Positions 39,440 through 46,765 of a stretch of DNA of 64,000 nt are shown here, piece after piece. The notes under the pieces were generated by a model. It was not told where the DNA came from, made no database searches, and saw only the letters and a program-made list of their open reading frames with translations. The stretch's first letter is position 1. Each line of letters begins with the position of its first letter. The translations under genes were made by a program, and so were the position numbers. The DNA comes from UBA1546 sp049302185 (GTDB lineage Bacteria; Nitrospirota; Thermodesulfovibrionia; Thermodesulfovibrionales; UBA1546): assembly GCA_049302185.1 (NCBI GenBank), contig JBAQLV010000032.1, positions 1 through 64,000 on the forward strand, written 5' to 3'.

Positions 39440-40633
39440 TCATTTATATCTTCTCACTCCGAACCCTTTTATCTCAAGGTCAGAAAGTATCTCATCCAGA
39501 TGCTCCCTGCCTTTTACTTCCACTGTGAATACAACCTTTGTCTTGCCTACAGAAAGGTCGCCTGCAAGCCTGTCATGGACAACATCCAGCACATTCCCCC
39601 TGTGCGATGCTATAACTCCGGTCACATAATGCAGGCTGCCTGGAATATCATCAACAACAACCTCAAAGACCCCTATCCTTCCGCTTGATACAAGCCCCTT
39701 GTGAATTATCCTGTCAATGAGCGTAAAATCTATGTTGCCTCCGCTGACAACAAGGACAATCCTTTTATTCTTAAACCTGTCCTTGTTTTCTATCAATGCC
39801 GCCAATGGCGCTGCGCCTGCTCCTTCAACAACAAGCTTCTTCCGTTCAAGAAAGAACAGTATTGCCATTGCAATGGATTCTTCTTTCACAAGAAGCATTT
39901 CATCCACATACTTATTCATTATCTCAAATGTCTTTTCTCCGATTCTTCCGACAGCGATTCCATCAGCGAGTGTAGGTAAAGGTATCTTGTCAGATATTTT
40001 TTTGCCCTTGAACGAATCATACGCTGATGTTGCGGATTCAGTCTGCACGCCTATAATCCTTGTTTGCGGGGACAATGCCTTAACAGCAGATGCTATGCCT
40101 GAGATAAGCCCGCCTCCTCCGACAGGAACAATTATAAAATCTATGCCTTTTAAATCCTCTGTTGTCTCAATGCCGACAGTCCCCTGCCCTGCAATGACAC
40201 TTTCATCATCAAAGGCATGTATAAAGGTATAATCCCTCTGTGAAAGCGCATGGGTTAAAGCATCACCAAAGTTTTCTCCGTAAAGGATGACCTCCGCGCC
40301 ATAGCTTTTTGTAGCCTCCTGCTTTACTATCGGCGCTGTTACCGGCATCACTATCTTTGCATGAATTCCGAGAGCATTTGCAGCGAACGCAACACCCTGA
40401 GCATGATTGCCCATTGACGCAGCTATCACCTTGCCGCCCTTGATGCCGGTCAGTTTATTGAACGCGCCTCTCACCTTAAACGATCCTGTCTTCTGAAGGT
40501 TTTCCGCCTTGAGATAAACCTCCGCATTAATAAGCCTGCTGAATGAATTTGAATGGATTAAAGGGGTCTTGTGGACAAAAGGCTGAATATTCTTAAGGGC
40601 ATCCTGAATGTCCTTTAGATTAACCATGGCCAA
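39440..40633 (-). CDS. ilvA: Threonine ammonia-lyase with ACT domain
   Basis: PLP enzyme that deaminates threonine to 2-oxobutanoate, the first step toward isoleucine or threonine breakdown. The PLP lysine is K53 in T-G-S-F-K-V-R-G-A. The glycine loop is A-A-S-M-G-N-H-A-Q-G-V-A and P-V-G-G-G-G-L-I-S-G binds the phosphate. A single ACT domain occupies the last 75 residues (F-E-V-V-V-D-D-I-P-G-S-L), as in the 400-residue short form, which is often called tdcB or ilvA. It marks the left border of the accessory island. Confidence 0.92.
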   Translation of the reverse strand: MAMVNLKDIQDALKNIQPFVHKTPLIHSNSFSRLINAEVYLKAENLQKTGSFKVRGAFNKLTGIKGGKVIAASMGNHAQGVAFAANALGIHAKIVMPVTAPIVKQEATKSYGAEVILYGENFGDALTHALSQRDYTFIHAFDDESVIAGQGTVGIETTEDLKGIDFIIVPVGGGGLISGIASAVKALSPQTRIIGVQTESATSAYDSFKGKKISDKIPLPTLADGIAVGRIGEKTFEIMNKYVDEMLLVKEESIAMAILFFLERKKLVVEGAGAAPLAALIENKDRFKNKRIVLVVSGGNIDFTLIDRIIHKGLVSSGRIGVFEVVVDDIPGSLHYVTGVIASHRGNVLDVVHDRLAGDLSVGKTKVVFTVEVKGREHLDEILSDLEIKGFGVRRYK

Positions 40634-40689
40634 ATTATATCATAGGGGATATGCTTGTCTCAAAAAAATAAACCCTGTATTATCTTGAT

Positions 40690-40767
40690 ATGAGAAGGCT
40701 TGGTGTTCACACATCCATAGCAGGCGGCCTGTGTTTGAATGAAAGGGTAAGGGGGTCTTATGAATAA
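40690..40767 (+). pseudogene. N-terminal fragment of endonuclease IV
   Basis: M-R-R-L-G-V-H-T-S-I-A-G-G-L is the start of endonuclease IV (Nfo). Homology ends after this segment and a stop follows at 40765-40767. The remainder of the gene is missing. This and the neighbouring cupin fragment mark a rearrangement breakpoint. Confidence 0.65.
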
Positions 40768-40788
40768 AATAACCTTATATCGAAAACT

Positions 40789-40989
40789 GATCTACAATTA
40801 AAACCCAGCGTTTCTGGCGCAAAGATGTGGGCTGTGGGATTGGAAAAAACAATGCTCACATATTTTGAGCTTGAGCCGAATACTGTATTCCCCGAGCATC
40901 ATCATGAGGCAGAACAGATAACGCTGGTGCTTGAGGGGGAATTGACCTTTAAATATCAAGACCCCAACTTGACTTGTATTACACATTAG
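40789..40989 (+). pseudogene. Truncated cupin-domain protein
   Basis: The frame reads K-P-S-V-S-G-A-K-M-W-A-V-G, then F-E-L-E-P-N-T-V-F-P-E-H-H-H-E-A-E-Q and L-V-L-E-G-E-L-T-F, the first cupin motif with its metal histidines. It loses similarity after F-K-Y-Q-D at about 40969 and stops at 40987-40989, in the leader of the PIN-toxin operon. The second cupin motif is absent, so it is a fragment cut by the arrival of the TA module. Confidence 0.7.
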
Positions 40990-41015
40990 ATTATGATGTA
41001 GCTGGAGGTGATGTA

Positions 41016-41234
41016 ATGCATAGGACACAGGTCATGTTTGAGGAAAAACAATATCAATTTATGAAAAGACTCTCAGAAGAGAAGGATAAGAGTATTTCCC
41101 GGATATTAAGGGAGATAATTGACAGTTATGCTGAAAAGACCGGCGTTTTTTCTCTCTCAGAGATTGAAGGGATCGCGGAAGACCGTGAGGCATACGGAAG
41201 AGACCACGATAAGTGGCTTTACAAAAAGAAATAA
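41016..41234 (+). CDS. Ribbon-helix-helix antitoxin of a PIN-toxin module
   Basis: A 72-residue protein starting M-H-R-T-Q-V-M-F-E-E-K-Q-Y-Q-F-M-K-R-L-S, the CopG/Arc-like strand-helix-helix (I-S-R-I-L-R-E-I-I-D-S-Y). A disordered toxin-wrapping tail ends in D-K-W-L-Y-K-K-K. GGAGGTG lies 6 bp before the ATG, which decides this start over an in-frame ATG at 40974. Its stop overlaps the PIN gene start by one base. Confidence 0.85.
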   Translation: MHRTQVMFEEKQYQFMKRLSEEKDKSISRILREIIDSYAEKTGVFSLSEIEGIAEDREAYGRDHDKWLYKKK

Positions 41235-41626
41235 TGAAAAAGGTATTCTTTGATACAAGCGCCATCTACGCCTATATAAACCTAAAAGACCCTGACCACA
41301 GAAAGATAAAAAGTTTTATAGATAACTTTAAAGACAAACTTGCAATAACCAACTACGTTTTCGATGAAATCGTTACTCTGGTCTTAGCCCGACTTGGACA
41401 TAAAACAGCAGTTATCGTAGGCGACATCCTCCTTAATTCCCCACAGATAGAGGGCATATGGGTTACCCAGACAGATGAAAAGGATGCATGGCTTTTATTT
41501 TCTTCCCGCACCGATAAGGAATACAGCTTCACTGATTGCACCAGCTTTACTGTAATGCGAAGGCTTAACATCAAGAGATGCCTTGCTCTTGATGAGCATT
41601 TCAAACAGGAAGGCTTCGAGAAATAA
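41234..41626 (+). CDS. PIN-domain RNase toxin (VapC-like)
   Basis: The 130-residue PIN domain has the first acid in V-F-F-D-T-S-A-I-Y-A-Y, then N-Y-V-F-D-E-I-V-T-L, and the later acids in S-F-T-D-C-T-S-F. These metal-binding Asp/Glu residues form the nuclease site. VapC toxins cut tRNA or rRNA. It is translationally coupled to the RHH antitoxin (TAATG). Confidence 0.88.
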   Translation: MKKVFFDTSAIYAYINLKDPDHRKIKSFIDNFKDKLAITNYVFDEIVTLVLARLGHKTAVIVGDILLNSPQIEGIWVTQTDEKDAWLLFSSRTDKEYSFTDCTSFTVMRRLNIKRCLALDEHFKQEGFEK

Positions 41627-41639
41627 AACCGTTCTGCGC

Positions 41640-41810
41640 CTCAGCGCTTTTGTTCTTTGCTATGACACTCTGATACTTTGACACTTTGATACTTTGGTGC
41701 TTTTGCCCTTTTGAACTATTGCGCTTCTGCTCTATAGAACTTTTGCTCTATTGCACTCCGCCGAAGGTTGAGGAGAGCGGATTTTGGGGGCGAAGGTGTG
41801 TTTTGTTTTA
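41640..41810. repeat. Low-complexity CTTTTG/CTATTG tract
   Basis: Drifting repeats of ATACTTTGA, TGCTCTATTG and CTTTTG units, ending in GCGGATTTTGGGGGCGAAGG. That last piece equals the start of the wHTH-tail remnant found complete at 44309-44394 and recurs at 43830-43848. Confidence 0.6.
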
Positions 41811-41853
41811 AAATATTGTAGAATGTTAATAATTAGCTTTAAGGATGATTATC

Positions 41854-42081
41854 ATGAGCAATCCGCTTTTAGAACGCATTTCTATTGACCCTAATATTTG
41901 CTTCGGCAAACCTTGTATACGCGGCACCCGCATATGGGTTTCATTAATTCTCGATTTTCTTGCAAGCGGGCTGAGCATTAAAAAAAATCTTGACGAATAT
42001 CTAAGCTTGACAGAGGAAGATATTCTTGCTGCTATTGCGTATGGAGCTGAGATGTCAAGGGAACGATTTGTAGAGGTTTAA
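41854..42081 (+). CDS. DUF433 antitoxin-like protein
   Basis: A 75-residue protein with the DUF433 signature: I-S-I-D-P-N-I-C-F-G-K-P-C-I-R-G-T-R-I-W-V (winged or homeodomain-like HTH) and E-E-D-I-L-A-A-I-A-Y-G-A-E-M. DUF433 proteins are antitoxins of DUF5615 PIN-like toxins. Here the partner gene directly downstream is reduced to 16 codons, so the antitoxin is an orphan. The start at 41854 has AAGGA at a good distance. The first ATG at 41845 would add three residues. Confidence 0.85.
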   Translation: MSNPLLERISIDPNICFGKPCIRGTRIWVSLILDFLASGLSIKKNLDEYLSLTEEDILAAIAYGAEMSRERFVEV

Positions 42082-42095
42082 GCCTAAATAACAGG

Positions 42096-42146
42096 ATGAC
42101 ATTCAAGCTTGATGAAAACTTTGGCACAAGAACGATTGAAGAATAA
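42096..42146 (+). pseudogene. Truncated DUF5615 (PIN-like) toxin start
   Basis: M-T-F-K-L-D-E-N-F-G-T-R-T-I-E-E then stop. M-x-F-K-L-D-E-N is the conserved opening of DUF5615 toxins, including the first acidic residue. The rest of the gene has been deleted. It sits 15 bp after the DUF433 gene as expected for its toxin. Confidence 0.7.
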
Positions 42147-42165
42147 TTGCTAAGCAAAAATCTAA

Positions 42166-42231
42166 TTACTTAATCCCATACTTCCCATTCTCCTTGAACT
42201 TTAGAATCCCTTTATCTGCTCTTCCAGTCTC
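42166..42231 (-). pseudogene. Remnant of a winged-helix nuclease C-terminus (copy 1)
   Basis: The minus strand reads R-A-D-K-G-I-L-K-F-K-E-N-G-K-Y-G-I-K-stop, matching L-R-D-K-G-I-L-x-F-K-x-x-G-x-Y of copy 2 (44309-44394) and the intact tail of the PLD nuclease. Only the end survives. Confidence 0.55.
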
Positions 42232-42399
42232 CCGCGCTTCCGTTCTTTCACGGAGTGAGTCGCCGTGGCGAACTGCGCTATTGTGCTGTTGCTGAGAAAA
42301 TATGGGGGTTTGAACTATGAAACACCTTTTGATAAACTCCAGAAAGTTACCGAATTAGTGAGATAGTACAACCGTCCCTGATTCTTACGGAGACTGTTT
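42232..42399. repeat. SPRR-related palindrome and empty spacer
   Basis: GAGTGAGTCGCCGTGGCGAACTGCGC (42255-42280) followed by TATTGTGCTGTTGCTGA is related to the repeat at 4845-4916 and to 43779-43823. No gene or promoter is evident in the rest. Confidence 0.5.
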
Positions 42400-42768
42400 T
42401 TATGAGTATTGTATTGCAACTTCGTAGACAATAGCTGAGTGCTCGGGGGAAGGATTACCTTCACAACTGAGATCTCCTTTTGCTGTCTCTCTGCGGTTTC
42501 TGATCATCGCAGTTATAATCTGGGTTAAATCGAACCCGCCATCAACGCAGCCCTTACTCAAACAGTGTACCCTGAAGAGAGCATAACTGCTCGGAAAGAA
42601 ATTAACTATCCGGGGTAATGATTTCTGTATCCCCCTCTGATTGTATGTCATGTTGATGACTATGCTTGCAACCTCAGGAAAGTGTTTAGCTACAAAGCCT
42701 GCACCAATCCTCTGTTGCAGCTTTTCTGCCCTTGCCGCACTCTTTCTGCTGTTCATGCTGCTGTTCAT
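42400..42768 (-). CDS. Conserved hypothetical protein downstream of cspA
   Basis: A 122-residue soluble protein, Q-Q-R-I-G-A-G-F-V-A-K-H-F-P-E-V-A-S-I-V-I then F-F-P-S-S-Y-A-L-F-R and C-V-D-G-G-F-D-L-T near 75-85. The three cysteines (C-L-S-K-G-C-V-D-G-G and D-L-S-C-E-G-N) could bind metal. I recall similar proteins beside cold-shock genes but know no function. GGGAGG precedes the ATG. It lies after the cspA terminator on the same strand, so may be expressed by read-through. Confidence 0.65.
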   Translation of the reverse strand: MNSSMNSRKSAARAEKLQQRIGAGFVAKHFPEVASIVINMTYNQRGIQKSLPRIVNFFPSSYALFRVHCLSKGCVDGGFDLTQIITAMIRNRRETAKGDLSCEGNPSPEHSAIVYEVAIQYS

Positions 42769-42782
42769 GTTCCTCCCAAATG

Positions 42783-42813
42783 AAAAGGCTCCCTCAGCCT
42801 GAGGAAGCCTTTT
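42783..42813 (-). terminator. Terminator after cspA (bidirectional shape)
   Basis: AAAAGGCT-x-CCTCAG / CTGAGG-x-AGCCTTTT, a 14-bp stem with one mismatch, A-tract and T-tract on either side. It ends cspA transcription 9 bp after the stop. Confidence 0.8.
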
Positions 42814-42821
42814 CCATCTAA

Positions 42822-43022
42822 TTACAGTTTAACCACATTGATTGCCTTAGGGCCTTTCGGGCCTTTTTCAATGTCAAAACTGACTGAGTCACCCTCGGCA
42901 AGGCTCTTAAAGCCGTTGCCCTGGATTGAAGTGTGGTGGACAAATACATCACTGCCGTCTTCGCTTGTGATAAAGCCAAAACCCTTTGAGTCGTTGAACC
43001 ACTTTACTTTTCCATTAGCCAT
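42822..43022 (-). CDS. cspA: Cold-shock protein
   Basis: A 66-residue single OB-fold nucleic-acid chaperone with RNP1 K-G-F-G-F-I (13-18) and RNP2 V-F-V-H-H (26-30). It starts M-A-N-G-K-V-K-W-F-N and ends G-P-K-A-I-N-V-V, the full family length. AAAAGGAGG precedes the ATG. A possible promoter is TTGAGA (43063-43068), 18 nt, TATAAA (43039-43044), which would leave almost no leader. The greB terminator lies directly upstream, so no long cold-shock leader is present. Confidence 0.96.
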   Translation of the reverse strand: MANGKVKWFNDSKGFGFITSEDGSDVFVHHTSIQGNGFKSLAEGDSVSFDIEKGPKGPKAINVVKL

Positions 43023-43070
43023 TTCTTTTACCTCCTTTTTTATAAACTCAAATCTCAGAAGGTCTCAACA

Positions 43071-43111
43071 AATAAAAAAGGCCACAAAGTTGAAAAGTCT
43101 TTGTGGCCTCA
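43071..43111 (-). terminator. Rho-independent terminator after greB
   Basis: On the minus strand GAGGCCACAAAG, 9-nt loop, CTTTGTGGCC, followed by TTTTTTATTT. A 10-bp perfect stem plus T-tract, about 95 bp after the greB stop and just before cspA. Confidence 0.85.
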
Positions 43112-43204
43112 TAAACTGCAAAAACTTCTAAAATTCTGCTGTCATACTAACACATCCTCTAACAGTTAGTAAAGATAATAACAACCGCGTTCCGTCCTTC
43201 AGCG

Positions 43205-43735
43205 CTATTGCACTTTTGAACTTTTGCTCTTTTTGGCGTTAGGGTAACGTATGGATGTCACAACAAAAACAGCATTACCATTAGGCCTTCTCACAACAAC
43301 TTCGTCTCCCTCTGTCCTGTTTAACAATGCTTGGGCCATAGGTGAATCAATACTTATAAAATCCTTCTCAGGATCAAATTCATCAGGGCCTACTATACGA
43401 TACCGGTTCACGTTCCCTTCTGTATCCTCAATTTCAACCCATGCGCCAAAAAATACCTTTGAAGTGTCTTTTGGTATCCTGTCCACTACAATCAACTCGC
43501 TCAATCTCTTTGCAAGAAAACGGATACGGGAATCAATCTGCCTTAACTGTTTTTTACCATAAATATACTCTGCATTCTCAGAACGATCCCCCATGGCGGC
43601 AGCTTCAGCAACAGCCCGAGTAACCTGTGGGCGCTTAACCTTCCACAGATATGACAGCTCCTCGCTTAAACGCTTTTGCCCCTGAGGTGTAATATATGGT
43701 GCGATTTTTGTTTTACTCTGAAATGGCTTTTTCAT
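43205..43735 (-). CDS. greB: Transcription elongation factor GreB
   Basis: Cleavage factor that rescues backtracked RNA polymerase. The N-terminal coiled coil ends in A-A-A-M-G-D-R-S-E-N-A-E-Y-I-Y-G-K-K, with the acidic tip D/E-N-A-E. The Y-I-Y-G-K-K-x-L-R-x-I-D-x-R-I-R-F-L segment marks GreB rather than GreA. The C-terminal FKBP-like domain has I-V-G-P-D-E-F and S-P-M-A-Q-A-L-L. Length 176 residues. It is monocistronic with the terminator above. Confidence 0.93.
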   Translation of the reverse strand: MKKPFQSKTKIAPYITPQGQKRLSEELSYLWKVKRPQVTRAVAEAAAMGDRSENAEYIYGKKQLRQIDSRIRFLAKRLSELIVVDRIPKDTSKVFFGAWVEIEDTEGNVNRYRIVGPDEFDPEKDFISIDSPMAQALLNRTEGDEVVVRRPNGNAVFVVTSIRYPNAKKSKSSKVQ

Positions 43736-43778
43736 ATCTTGTTCGGTTTATTATACCTGAATCAAGCCATCGCTTCCG

Positions 43779-43848
43779 CTCTTTCACTGAGTGACGCACC
43801 GTGGCGAGCTGCGATTGATTGCTATCGTGCGGCGGATTTTGGGGGCAA
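43779..43848. repeat. SPRR-related repeat plus GCGGATTTTGGGGG scar
   Basis: GAGTGACGCACCGTGGCGAGCTGCG resembles 42255-42280. GCGGATTTTGGGGGCAAAA equals the P-K-I-R start of the wHTH-tail remnant. It lies between greB and an MNT gene. Confidence 0.5.
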
Positions 43849-43910
43849 AATAAATTGTTTTAGAGGTAGGAATGCTTATTTAAGCCATTGTTTTGGTATA
43901 ATTAATCATT

Positions 43911-44219
43911 ATGAAAGCTGTACAGACAAGAAATGAGATTTCAAGTATCCTTCTGTCTCACAGAAAAGAGATAGAAAAATTTGGCGTAAAACGCGTAGGC
44001 CTTTTTGGTTCTTTTACAAAGGGGAGACAGAACAAACAAAGTGATGTTGATCTGCTTGTAGAATTTATTCGGGGAAAGAAAAATTTCAGAAATTTCATAT
44101 ATCTTGCCTTTCTTCTTGAAGACCTGCTCCATCGAAAGGTAGAGCTTGTTACCCCTGAAAGTCTGAGTCCATACCTGAAACCCACTATACTTAAAGAAGT
44201 TGAATATGTTCTACAGTGA
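43911..44219 (+). CDS. MntA-type nucleotidyltransferase (partner truncated)
   Basis: A 102-residue minimal nucleotidyltransferase with L-F-G-S-F-T-K-G-R-Q-N-K-Q-S-D-V-D-L-L-V (G-S-x10-D-x-D complete), and R-K-V-E-L-V-T at the third acidic position. It would adenylylate a HEPN toxin. The HepT-like gene that overlaps its end (44206) is cut after about 25 codons. A TATAAT at 43897-43902 lies only 8 bp before the ATG, so the transcript may be leaderless. Confidence 0.85.
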   Translation: MKAVQTRNEISSILLSHRKEIEKFGVKRVGLFGSFTKGRQNKQSDVDLLVEFIRGKKNFRNFIYLAFLLEDLLHRKVELVTPESLSPYLKPTILKEVEYVLQ

Positions 44220-44298
44220 ATATCTAAAGCACATTTTAGACGAAGCAGAATACATTGTCAGCAAATCAAAGGGGATTAACAAGAAAATAAAATCTTAA
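44206..44298 (+). pseudogene. N-terminal fragment of a HepT-like toxin
   Basis: M-F-Y-S-E-Y-L-K-H-I-L-D-E-A-E-Y-I-V-S-K-S-K-G is the first helix of HepT/DUF86 proteins. It overlaps the MNT gene by 14 bp in the usual way. Sequence then changes to K-K-I-K-S and stops. The Rx4HxY motif is missing. Confidence 0.75.
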
Positions 44299-44308
44299 AA
44301 GATAAAAG

Positions 44309-44394
44309 TTAAAATATCTGATATCTCCCCTTCCCTTTAAACTCCAGAATTCCTTTGTCTCTCAAAATCTGCAACTGCTGACGGATTTTGGGGC
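44309..44394 (-). pseudogene. Remnant of a winged-helix nuclease C-terminus (copy 2)
   Basis: The minus strand reads P-K-I-R-Q-Q-L-Q-I-L-R-D-K-G-I-L-E-F-K-G-K-G-R-Y-Q-I-F-stop. The PLD nuclease ends D-K-I-R-Q-Q-L-Q-M-L-R-D-L-G-L-L-Q-F, so this is the same wHTH tail, which is known from restriction endonucleases. The gene body is gone. Confidence 0.7.
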
Positions 44395-44461
44395 GGAGGG
44401 GATGTTGACAAGTATAGACAGTTGATGATCTAATATTACAGAAAATTTTATCGGAGGATTT

Positions 44462-45289
44462 CTGGATAGTATCCGAATATTAAAATCTCCGTGGAGATCT
44501 GACTTTATCAGGCTCATAAAAGAATCTCGAAAGAGTATTCAACTCGCAAGTCCTTATATCAAAAAAAGTGTTGCCTCATTAATTGTTGACCATGCAACCC
44601 CAAGCGTTAAAATTGATTACCTAAACAGCTTTAAGCTCTCAAACTTTTACAGAGGAGCATCAGACCTTGAAGCTCTGGAAATCCTTCATAAACGAGATGC
44701 GACTATCAAAAGTTACCATCAGTTACATGCAAAAGTCTTTATCTTCGATAAAAGAAAATCTGTCGTGACCTCAGGCAATCTGACCTCCGGAGGCTTGCTC
44801 AATAACTATGAGTATGGTCTTTTAATCAATGATGAAGAACTTACTCTTAAAATAGCCGAAGATTACAGGAAAGTTTTTAAAGATACTGAAGCAACAGGCG
44901 TTATCACAGAGGAAATAATTAATAAGGCGTACCAGATACTTCAATCTGTGCCAAAGGAAAAGAAACACAGATTCGAACTGAAAGATAAAGAGCTTTTCAA
45001 AAAAGTTTCAGAAGAAGACATAGAAGTTGATAGATATGATGGTGGCATCGAATCCATTCAGAAAAATCTGTCCGGATGGGTAAAAGATGTATTTGATATT
45101 CTGAACGAGATTGAATCAGATGTCTTTAAACTGCAAGATGTTTATAAATATGAAAATAAGTTGAAATCACTTCATCCTCGTAATCAATATGTCCAAGATA
45201 AAATCAGGCAGCAATTGCAGATGCTAAGAGATTTAGGGTTATTGCAATTTGTGGATAGAGGGGTTTATAGAAAATTATGGAGTCGATAG
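44462..45289 (+). CDS. PLD-family nuclease with winged-helix tail, non-canonical start
   Basis: The frame is open from 44429 to 45289 but holds no ATG, GTG or TTG before 44765, which would cut the domain. GGAGG at 44453-44457 points to CTG 44462 (L-D-S-I-R-I-L-K-S-P-W). The product is about 275 residues: a single HKD motif H89-x-K91-x4-D96 (L-H-A-K-V-F-I-F-D), then V-T-S-G-N-L-T-S-G-G and N-N-Y-E-Y-G, typical of phospholipase D-fold nucleases that act as dimers. The C-terminal wHTH is K-I-R-Q-Q-L-Q-M-L-R-D-L-G-L-L. ParB-like and radical SAM genes follow 18 bp later on the same strand. Alternatively the gene is 5'-truncated. Confidence 0.7.
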   Translation: MDSIRILKSPWRSDFIRLIKESRKSIQLASPYIKKSVASLIVDHATPSVKIDYLNSFKLSNFYRGASDLEALEILHKRDATIKSYHQLHAKVFIFDKRKSVVTSGNLTSGGLLNNYEYGLLINDEELTLKIAEDYRKVFKDTEATGVITEEIINKAYQILQSVPKEKKHRFELKDKELFKKVSEEDIEVDRYDGGIESIQKNLSGWVKDVFDILNEIESDVFKLQDVYKYENKLKSLHPRNQYVQDKIRQQLQMLRDLGLLQFVDRGVYRKLWSR

Positions 45290-45307
45290 CCATTTTTAGG
45301 AGGACCA

Positions 45308-46765
45308 ATGAAAAAGTTATATAGCAAATTGCATTATCTTAATCCGAATAATATTGAATTTGACATAAATAATCCAAGAGGCTTGACAGAAGAACAAATA
45401 GTTACATCTCCACATTTCGATAAATTATTAGACTCAATTCGGGAGCATGGTATTATTGAACCGTTAATCGTCAAGCCAGCCGATTCAAAAACAAAGACTT
45501 ATATGCTCATTGACGGTGAAAGGCGGCTGCGAGCTGCTCAAATTGCAAAAGTAAAGAAAGTTCCTGCGAGATTTGCCAAGGATGATACTGACGGCAGAAT
45601 ATTAGCTTATCATGCTCACATGCTACGCGAAAATTGGGATAAGGCTGCCGAAACAAAAGCAATTAAAAGAATAATTCAAGATATAAGAACCGATAACCCC
45701 GATATTACAGATGCGGAAATCAAGAAAGAACTAACAAAAATTACTGCACATAAGACCCATGAACTTGCAACCATATTAAAATTAATCAATTATAGCGATA
45801 AAACAATTGATAAAATTATATCTAAGAAATTGCATAAAAGTTATCCTGTTGAGATAGAGTCAAATTTTATCGCTCCGCTAAGGAGACGTTTCCCTGAAAT
45901 CATTGATAAATATGGTATAGATAAGTTGCGAGACGTATTGATACAAAAAGCACTAGACGGCCATTTAGTAGACACCCGCTTTCTTATGGTTTACTTTAGG
46001 GTCGTTTTCAGCGATATCGACATAAATGCTAAATATAAAACCAAAATTTCTGAGCTTCTGGTAAATTTCTTAGATTATAAAGACAAATCTATTAGAGAAA
46101 CTCTCAGGGAATATGAAGAACTAACAAAAACAAAAAGTCAGCCTACACTAAAAACCACTAAAGAAATCGATAAAAATAAGAAAGCAAAAACGGAAGAAGA
46201 AATAACTATAGAAGGCACCCAAGAGCTGGAAAAATTCCATTATAAAGCAATTAAAGTAACACGAAAAAACATAACAACAATAGCAGACATAAGGGGTAAA
46301 ATTGAACAAGCTGGCAAAACTCTTTCTGGTGAAGAAAATGAATATATCTCTGAAGCACTATTATGTCTCGAAAAAAATTGTCTCAAGGCTGCTACTTTAA
46401 TGATTTGGTCAACTGGTATCAGCAGGATATTAGGATACATTAATAAAGACTTGATCGATTTTAATAACGCTTCTCAATCAATGAAACAATCCCCTAAATC
46501 AGTTTGGCGGCATCATGCTAAAAATTTTATGAATAAAGCTGACTCAACAGAAGACATACGCGAAAACAGCAAAGATGTCCAACTATTATGCTATCTTACA
46601 TACAAAGGCATTATTTCTGCTACACAATTTGAGAAACTATATTTTAATTATAAAACTAGAAACCATTGCGCACACCCAACAGACATTCAACTGACAGCTA
46701 ATGAGATTATCTCGATTTTTGAAAATGTATATAATTTAATCCTGAACAACACAAAGTTAAGATGA
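45308..46765 (+). CDS. ParB/Spo0J-domain protein with HEPN-like C-terminus
   Basis: Of 485 residues, about 10-190 form a ParB N-domain and HTH. I-I-E-P-L-I-V-K-P and L-I-D-G-E-R-R-L-R-A-A-Q (G70-E-R-R) are the CTP-binding and arginine motifs. The C-terminal 140 residues are helical (I-S-E-A-L-L-C-L-E-K-N-C-L-K-A-A-T-L-M-I-W) and include R451-N-H-C-A-H456, matching the R-N-x3-H form of HEPN RNases. No parA or parS is present, so plasmid partition is unlikely. AGGAGG precedes the ATG. The region is AT-rich compared with its flanks, which suggests transfer. It overlaps the radical SAM gene by ATGA. Confidence 0.75.
   Translation: MKKLYSKLHYLNPNNIEFDINNPRGLTEEQIVTSPHFDKLLDSIREHGIIEPLIVKPADSKTKTYMLIDGERRLRAAQIAKVKKVPARFAKDDTDGRILAYHAHMLRENWDKAAETKAIKRIIQDIRTDNPDITDAEIKKELTKITAHKTHELATILKLINYSDKTIDKIISKKLHKSYPVEIESNFIAPLRRRFPEIIDKYGIDKLRDVLIQKALDGHLVDTRFLMVYFRVVFSDIDINAKYKTKISELLVNFLDYKDKSIRETLREYEELTKTKSQPTLKTTKEIDKNKKAKTEEEITIEGTQELEKFHYKAIKVTRKNITTIADIRGKIEQAGKTLSGEENEYISEALLCLEKNCLKAATLMIWSTGISRILGYINKDLIDFNNASQSMKQSPKSVWRHHAKNFMNKADSTEDIRENSKDVQLLCYLTYKGIISATQFEKLYFNYKTRNHCAHPTDIQLTANEIISIFENVYNLILNNTKLR

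Noticed and set aside
41640..41760. Possible CRISPR-like array
   Set aside because: The units drift in length and sequence and have no unique spacers. They are low-complexity tracts, and no cas genes are present.
45308..46765. Plasmid or chromosome partition ParB
   Set aside because: No ParA partner and no parS-like cluster. The C-terminal half is HEPN-like, and it is coupled to nuclease and radical SAM genes.
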